In this document: positions 14,478-19,645 of the stretch, piece after piece
Position numbering within the stretch: the stretch's first letter is position 1
How the letters are laid out: every line of letters starts with the position of its first letter
Assembly: GCA_002421845.1 (NCBI GenBank)
Contig: DISL01000054.1
Location: 1-19,645 of the forward strand
Length of the DNA: 19,645 nt
Direction: 5' to 3'
DNA from: Epsilonproteobacteria bacterium UBA6211
GTDB taxonomy: Bacteria; Campylobacterota; Campylobacteria; Campylobacterales; Arcobacteraceae
Made by a program: the position numbers and the translations under genes
Notes under the pieces: generated by a model
Database searches by the model: none
The model's input: the letters and a program-made list of their open reading frames with translations, nothing else
Told to the model about the DNA's origin: nothing

Positions 14478-16106
14478 ATGAGTTTGTACAATAGAGTCTT
14501 TTATCTTTTAGTTTTCATAGGTGTTGGCTTGAATGCAGCTGATAGTATTAGTGAGTTAGTCAATAATCAAGAACATTTTGAAAAGCAAAAAGAGATATTT
14601 GAGAATTTGGAGCAAAAAAAAGATACGGTTCTCAAACGATACGATATACAAAAGCCTGAATTACTTGAAGTTAAAGATGAAGAGTGTTTTGTTATAAAAA
14701 GCATAAAAGATGAAGGGGTTACATTACTTTTTGCTAAAGAAAAACAATCTTTATACAAAGAGTATATCGGAAAATGTACTACTATAACGGAACTTAACAA
14801 TTTGACTCGCAAAATGACGGCTTTTTATATGGATAAAGGGTATATTACTTCACAAATATATCTTAAACCGCAAGATATTTCACAAGGCGAAGTCATACTT
14901 TTTGCCGTAGAAGGTAAAATAAAAAATATAATGCCAAATCAGAGATACATAAATAGTGCTTTTGTAGGACAAAAAGGTAAGTATCTCAATATAAGAAACC
15001 TTGAAAATGCCATAGAAACAATCAACCGCTTGGAAAGTAACCATGCGAAAATGGACTTGGTGCCGAGTGATGAAGTAGGATATACCGATATAAATATTGA
15101 AAACAACACTACATCAAGGCTAAACGGTCAGCTTGGTATTAATAATTTCGGGACAAAGAAAACAGGTGATAAACAAGGCACTTTAGTCTTAAATATCGAT
15201 AATCCTCTAGGTGTGAATGATAAATTTACAGTTAATATAAATAGTACAGATAAACACTATCAAGATGAAAACTCAATAGGTAACGGTTATGAATATACTA
15301 TCCCTTTTGAAAGACTTCTTACTACGTTTAGCTATAGGGAAAGCAAATATAAACAGTTTGTAAGCGGTGGTATAAGTAACTACGTATCAAGAGGTAATAC
15401 CAAAACATATTCATTTGGGCTTAATTATAATCTATTTCACAATCAAACACATAAAGTTACCGTAGGTTCAAATATATCTCAATATAGAGCAAGAAATTTC
15501 TTTAATGATATTCTTATTGAAACTGCAAGTTATGATTTGTCTAAGATAACTACAATGATTGATTATATGTATCAAAATATAGGCTTTTATTCTTATATCG
15601 GGTTTGGATATACAAAGGGGACGGATTGGTTCAACTCTCATAATCCTACCGCATTAAACGAGAAATATTCATTATATACTATAGATTTATCTGCGGTGAA
15701 ACGGTTTGAGCCTTTTTCATATTCTCTAAGCGGACATTATCAACACGGCAACAATCAGCTTTTTAGTACAAACCAAATTAGTATAGGCGGACATTATAGC
15801 GTAAGGGGTTATCAAAAAGAAGGGCTTAGCGGTAATAGCGGCTTTTATGCACGAAACGAACTTGAATGGAATCCAACGGTGAAGTTGTTTGATAGTTTGG
15901 AACAAAGCTATTTTGTGGGATTTGATTATGGAAAAATACAAGAAGAAAAAGATACAAACGGCGGTAAGCTATATAGCAATGTAGTAGGAGCTAAGTTTAA
16001 AAAAGACAAATTAGATATGTCTGTTTATTATGCTACGCCTTTATCAAAAAAAGATGTATCTAAAACTGAGAAATTTTGCGGTTTTGCCGTATCTTATAGG
16101 TTTTAG
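14478..16106 (+). CDS. Two-partner secretion outer-membrane transporter (TpsB, FhaC/ShlB/CdiB type)
   Basis: 542 residues. Signal peptide at 1-20 with cleavage after GLNA. Next comes an N-terminal periplasmic linker helix, then POTRA repeats in about 60-155 (the second seen in FYMDKGYITSQIYLKPQDIS-type strands), then a 16-strand beta-barrel domain to the end. The conserved loop-6 motif VRGY is at 442-445 (SIGGHYSVRGYQKEGL), and the protein ends in Phe with an alternating hydrophobic pattern, as BAM-inserted barrels do. It recognises the secretion domain of the downstream exoprotein and translocates it across the outer membrane. AAAGG lies six bases before the ATG. 32 bases separate it from tpsA, so they form one operon. 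Confidence 0.94.
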   Translation: MSLYNRVFYLLVFIGVGLNAADSISELVNNQEHFEKQKEIFENLEQKKDTVLKRYDIQKPELLEVKDEECFVIKSIKDEGVTLLFAKEKQSLYKEYIGKCTTITELNNLTRKMTAFYMDKGYITSQIYLKPQDISQGEVILFAVEGKIKNIMPNQRYINSAFVGQKGKYLNIRNLENAIETINRLESNHAKMDLVPSDEVGYTDINIENNTTSRLNGQLGINNFGTKKTGDKQGTLVLNIDNPLGVNDKFTVNINSTDKHYQDENSIGNGYEYTIPFERLLTTFSYRESKYKQFVSGGISNYVSRGNTKTYSFGLNYNLFHNQTHKVTVGSNISQYRARNFFNDILIETASYDLSKITTMIDYMYQNIGFYSYIGFGYTKGTDWFNSHNPTALNEKYSLYTIDLSAVKRFEPFSYSLSGHYQHGNNQLFSTNQISIGGHYSVRGYQKEGLSGNSGFYARNELEWNPTVKLFDSLEQSYFVGFDYGKIQEEKDTNGGKLYSNVVGAKFKKDKLDMSVYYATPLSKKDVSKTEKFCGFAVSYRF

Positions 16107-16138
16107 AAGATGAGACAAACTTCTTTAAAGGGGAAATT

Positions 16139-19100
16139 ATGAAATTCAGACAAAGTATGGCTATTTTTGTAAGCTTTATATTGGTTGTGGAACAAACCGC
16201 TTTGTATGCAGGTGGTATAGAAGTAGATGCTCAAGCACCGAATGCAAATAAAGCAACACTTCTAAACGCACCCAACAATGTCCCTATAGTAAACATAGTA
16301 ACTCCAAATGCTAGTGGACTTTCTCATAATAAATTTACCGATTTCAACGTAGATAATAAAGGGCTTATTCTAAATAACTCAAAAGTAATAACAAATACCC
16401 AACTATCAGGGTATATATCTTATAACCCAAATTTAACAGGTAATGAAGCAAAACTTATCTTAAATGAAGTAACGAGCACAAATAAAACATTGCTTCAAGG
16501 ATATACGGAAGTAGCCGGAAAAAGTGCAGATGTGATAATAGCAAATCCAAACGGTATCAGTGTAAACGGAGGTGGATTTATCAATACTCCAAATGCAACT
16601 TTGACTACAGGTACACCTATGCTAAACGGTGGTATTCTTCAAGGCTTTGATGTAAGTGGGGGCAATATTATAATAGAGGGAAATGGATTTAATAGCAATA
16701 ACCTAGATAAAGTAAACCTATATGCCAAGGCTTTGGAACTAAACGCCAAAATTTATGCAAATGAGCTAAATGTAGTAACCGGTGAGAATAATATTTCCCA
16801 AGACGGCACCGTAACATCTAAAAATCAAAGCGGAATCGGTATAGCTATAGACTCTACTTTGCTTGGCGGTATATACGCAAATACTATTACTTTGAAAAGT
16901 ACCGATAAGGGTGTAGGGGTAAATCTTCCTCCTGAGGTTTTCGCACAAAATAGTCTTACTTTAAATACAAAAGGTAAAATATCTTTTAGTAAGACAAAGG
17001 CTGATTATATAATGGCAGTATCTGATGAAGATTCTATTGAGATTAATAAAGATGTTTATTCAAAACAAACTAGGCTTATAGCAGAAGAAAATATTGTCAT
17101 TAACAATCAAGGAGCGTTGAATTCAGAAAATAGTATTAATTTAAAGTCAAATAAATTGATTAATGATGGAATTGTTTTTTCTGGGTTAAATGAGGATAAA
17201 ACAATTAATAATATAGGTATAGTAATCTTAAATAATGATACAACTATAAATAATGCACAAATTAATGCGTCAAATAATGTTATATTAAGTACTAGAGAAT
17301 TAACGAATAATGGATTATTATATGCTGGAAATGATATATTAATAGATTCTTACAACTTAACAAATAATAAAACAATTTTTAGTGCAAATAATATGTACTT
17401 ATATGTAAATAATATTTTAAGAAATAATAGAGCTAATATATTCGCAATCAATAATTTAACATTTGCTGCAGATGAATTTGGGAATAAGACAAATTTAATA
17501 GAAAACAATTCTGCCAAGATAAATACATTGAATGGTGATATAAATTTTTATGCCAAGAATCTAAATAATCTAGTAGATGATTTGTCGATTGAAGAAAGTT
17601 CTACTTCCCAATCTTATGGGGCTTTTGCATATAGTGGATATTTTTATAATGAAACACTAAATAGGGGTATTGCTAAGTATTGTGGACCTGCTAGTAGATG
17701 GTGTGGTACCCATAGTGAAGATTATTATCAAGGTTCTTTTACCTCTAAAACAGAACAAGCATCAAGTTATACGGTATCAAATATTATTTCAGGCAATGAT
17801 ATTTACTTTAATATTGACGATACATTAAATAATGAATATTCGTTAATACAAGCAACTAATAATATATCAATAATCAGTAATATATTCAATAATCAAAGCA
17901 GAAATTTAAAAAAGAATATAACAGAAACTTATTTTATTAACACCAATGCAAATCGTAGATTCTATAGTATGGGATGGAATACCTTGAACACTACTGAAAT
18001 TATAGGTTCTATACCTTCAACTGTTCAAGCTGGAGGAGTGATTGTAGGTAATATAAATCGTATTACTAATGGAGAAATTAATGAAAATATATTTTTACCT
18101 GCACTAAATGAAAATTCAATGCCTAATATAATGATTGAAATTCCTGATAATGATTATGGATTGTTTATCAAAACAAAAGATACAAAGGCTCAATACTTAA
18201 TAGAAACAAATCCTAAATTTACATTGTACAAGAACTTTGTTGGTAGTGATTACTTTTTTGACAAAATAGGTTTTTCTATTGATAATAGTATCAAAAGATT
18301 GGGGGATGCTTTTTATGAAACAACTTTGATTACAGATAGTATATTTAAACAAATTGGACGAAGATTTATAGATAAAGATATATTAGATGAGAATATTCAA
18401 TATAAAAAATTATTAGATAATGCTATTCAAGCTCAAAATGATTTAAATCTTGCACCAGGTATTACTCTTACAAAAGAGCAAATTAATATGTTAAAACAAG
18501 ATATAGTGTGGATGGAAGAAAGAGTAATAGATGGACAAACAGTACTTGTTCCTGTAGTATATCTTATAAGTTCAAATAATTTGGAAATAGTAGGAAGTCA
18601 AATTGTTGCAAAAAGAGATATTGGGTTAAATATTGATAATATGATAAATAGTGGAATTGTTTCATCTGAGAATAATGTACAAATTAATTCTTCAAATTAT
18701 ATTACAAATTATGGAGGTATTATAAAAGCAAATGAAAAGCTCAATTTAGAGGCTAAAAATAGTATAAATAATAGTAGTGGAGTAATAGAAGGAAAAGAGA
18801 TTAATTTAAAAGGTGGAAATATCATTAATGAAGTAGTTAGCAAAAAAAACTTGTATAATACAAAGTATTATGAAGAAGTAAAGACACTATTTGGTATAAC
18901 ATCAATAATAGAAGCAAAAGAAGATTTGAATATTATTGCAGAAAATGATTTTATTAATGTAGGTAGTATATTAAAAGCAGATAATATAAATATTGATGCT
19001 AATAATGTGAATATCTTAACATTAAAAGAAGAACGGGAGTTTTTTGGTGGTGATGCCTTTAGAACAAATAATCCAAGTCAAAGTTATACCAAAGCAAGAA

Positions 19101-19645
19101 ATATTAAAAATTGGTCTTCAAGTTTAGATGCTACAAATGATATTAATATAATATCCAATAATGATATTAATATACAAGGTAGTAATGTCAATGCAAATGG
19201 AAATATAAATATGTTAGCTGATGAAATTAATATTACGGCAGTAAATGATTTATTATATCAAGAGCAACAGTTAAGTAGTAAGAAATTTTTAACTAAAAAG
19301 ACCAAAAGAGATATGATATATAAAGAAGATGTAGTTGCTTCAAATATCGTAGGTAAAAATATTATAATGCAATCATATGGAGATATAAATCTTGAAGCGG
19401 TAAATATAAAAGCTCAAGAAGATAAAATAGCATACGCACAAGGTGATGTCAATATCTTAGCAAAAACCTATAAAGAAGGAGAGCTTCATCATACCAGTAA
19501 ATCTTCTTGGGGTGGAATGATAAAAAATGAGTATAAATATGAAAAAGATAACCTAAAAATAAAATCTACAGAAATAACAGCGGATAATATGATATTAGAT
19601 GCAAAAGCTATAAATATAGAAGCTAGTAAACTAAAAGCAAATTCC
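16139..19645 (+). CDS. Large two-partner secretion exoprotein (TpsA, FhaB/CdiA type), C-terminus beyond window
   Basis: 1,169 codons, uninterrupted, running off the right edge. Signal peptide 1-24 (cleavage after LYA), then the secretion/haemagglutination-activity domain with both hallmark motifs, NPNL (96-99) and NPNGI (136-140). Asn- and Ile-rich beta-helix repeats follow. A block conserved in large FhaB/CdiA exoproteins comes next: YLIETNPKF (from 686), GSDYFF, KRLGDAFYE (719-727), GRRFIDKDI (from 740) and the LAPGITLTKEQ...DIVWMEE segment. Then further haemagglutinin repeats run to the edge. Function is adhesion or contact-dependent inhibition; the toxin tip, if any, is outside the window. 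AAAGGGG lies five bases before the ATG. GC content drops sharply inside the gene (see findings). Confidence 0.93.
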   Translation, partial: MKFRQSMAIFVSFILVVEQTALYAGGIEVDAQAPNANKATLLNAPNNVPIVNIVTPNASGLSHNKFTDFNVDNKGLILNNSKVITNTQLSGYISYNPNLTGNEAKLILNEVTSTNKTLLQGYTEVAGKSADVIIANPNGISVNGGGFINTPNATLTTGTPMLNGGILQGFDVSGGNIIIEGNGFNSNNLDKVNLYAKALELNAKIYANELNVVTGENNISQDGTVTSKNQSGIGIAIDSTLLGGIYANTITLKSTDKGVGVNLPPEVFAQNSLTLNTKGKISFSKTKADYIMAVSDEDSIEINKDVYSKQTRLIAEENIVINNQGALNSENSINLKSNKLINDGIVFSGLNEDKTINNIGIVILNNDTTINNAQINASNNVILSTRELTNNGLLYAGNDILIDSYNLTNNKTIFSANNMYLYVNNILRNNRANIFAINNLTFAADEFGNKTNLIENNSAKINTLNGDINFYAKNLNNLVDDLSIEESSTSQSYGAFAYSGYFYNETLNRGIAKYCGPASRWCGTHSEDYYQGSFTSKTEQASSYTVSNIISGNDIYFNIDDTLNNEYSLIQATNNISIISNIFNNQSRNLKKNITETYFINTNANRRFYSMGWNTLNTTEIIGSIPSTVQAGGVIVGNINRITNGEINENIFLPALNENSMPNIMIEIPDNDYGLFIKTKDTKAQYLIETNPKFTLYKNFVGSDYFFDKIGFSIDNSIKRLGDAFYETTLITDSIFKQIGRRFIDKDILDENIQYKKLLDNAIQAQNDLNLAPGITLTKEQINMLKQDIVWMEERVIDGQTVLVPVVYLISSNNLEIVGSQIVAKRDIGLNIDNMINSGIVSSENNVQINSSNYITNYGGIIKANEKLNLEAKNSINNSSGVIEGKEINLKGGNIINEVVSKKNLYNTKYYEEVKTLFGITSIIEAKEDLNIIAENDFINVGSILKADNINIDANNVNILTLKEEREFFGGDAFRTNNPSQSYTKARNIKNWSSSLDATNDINIISNNDINIQGSNVNANGNINMLADEINITAVNDLLYQEQQLSSKKFLTKKTKRDMIYKEDVVASNIVGKNIIMQSYGDINLEAVNIKAQEDKIAYAQGDVNILAKTYKEGELHHTSKSSWGGMIKNEYKYEKDNLKIKSTEITADNMILDAKAINIEASKLKANS
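17040..19330 (+). other. AT-rich segment inside the TpsA gene
   Basis: Hand counts in 60-base samples give 40% GC at 16261-16320 and 42% at 16861-16920, but 23% at 17161-17220, 22% at 17281-17340 and 25% at 18721-18780, rising again to 35% at 19441-19500. The reading frame stays open across both borders. Codons such as AAT, ATT, ATA and TTA dominate inside. The borders are approximate. Confidence 0.6.

Noticed and set aside
16766..16948. Minus-strand 60-codon frame opposite tpsA
   Set aside because: Antisense to the conserved secretion-domain region; no ribosome site or motif.
17040..19330. AT-rich repeat-like stretch as a CRISPR or tandem DNA repeat
   Set aside because: The similarity is from Asn/Ile-rich beta-helix coding; no constant repeat with regular spacers is visible at the DNA level.
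16139..19645. Frameshift or pseudogene in tpsA because of the abrupt change in composition
   Set aside because: The frame was followed codon by codon from about 17040 to the window end (apart from about 18,420-18,600, where spot reading was used) with no stop, and conserved exoprotein motifs are in frame on both sides.

Overview
The window looks like chromosomal DNA of a Campylobacterota (epsilonproteobacterial) species. The evidence is the low GC content, the gene order lpxB-fabZ-lpxA-clpX-mreB-mreC (fabZ-lpxA-clpX-mreB-mreC is also the order in Campylobacter jejuni), an LpxB whose N-terminus has the LEPSAN motif in place of the GExSGD-type motif usual elsewhere, and QueH with a long C-terminal extension. 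The genus cannot be fixed from the sequence alone. No RNA genes, IS elements, CRISPR arrays or gene-free stretches above 300 bases were found.

Left block, minus strand (1-3761): a tightly packed four-gene operon read right to left. It holds an ATP-sulfurylase-like protein with a non-canonical active site, a small lipoprotein, endonuclease IV (nfo), and an AAA ATPase that runs off the left edge. Stops and starts overlap, so translational coupling is likely.

Centre, plus strand (3918-10366): queH (queuosine synthesis), lpxB, fabZ, lpxA, clpX, mreB and mreC. This housekeeping envelope cluster makes lipid A disaccharide, hydroxyacyl chains and the rod-shape scaffold, plus the ClpXP unfoldase. 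Three genes (queH, lpxB, clpX) are best read from TTG starts, each with a good ribosome binding site. mreC is followed by a separately transcribed OmpR-type regulator whose receiver domain has lost the phosphorylation residues, preceded by a perfect TATAAT box that abuts an inverted repeat.

Lipid block (11167-13916): a PlsC-GNAT fusion acyltransferase resembling bifunctional ornithine-lipid synthase OlsF (minus strand), divergent from a PAP2 phosphatase and a diacylglycerol kinase. Together they suggest a membrane-lipid remodelling locus.

Right block (13934-19645): a 5'-truncated DUF4160 remnant overlapping an intact DUF2442 gene, then a two-partner secretion locus. That locus has an outer-membrane TpsB (FhaC/CdiB type) and the first 1,169 codons of a very large TpsA exoprotein (FhaB/CdiA type) that continues beyond the window. 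The TpsA gene has a markedly AT-rich middle, and a cluster of inverted repeats sits in the promoter region of tpsB. If this is a CDI system, the toxin tip and immunity gene lie to the right, outside the window.
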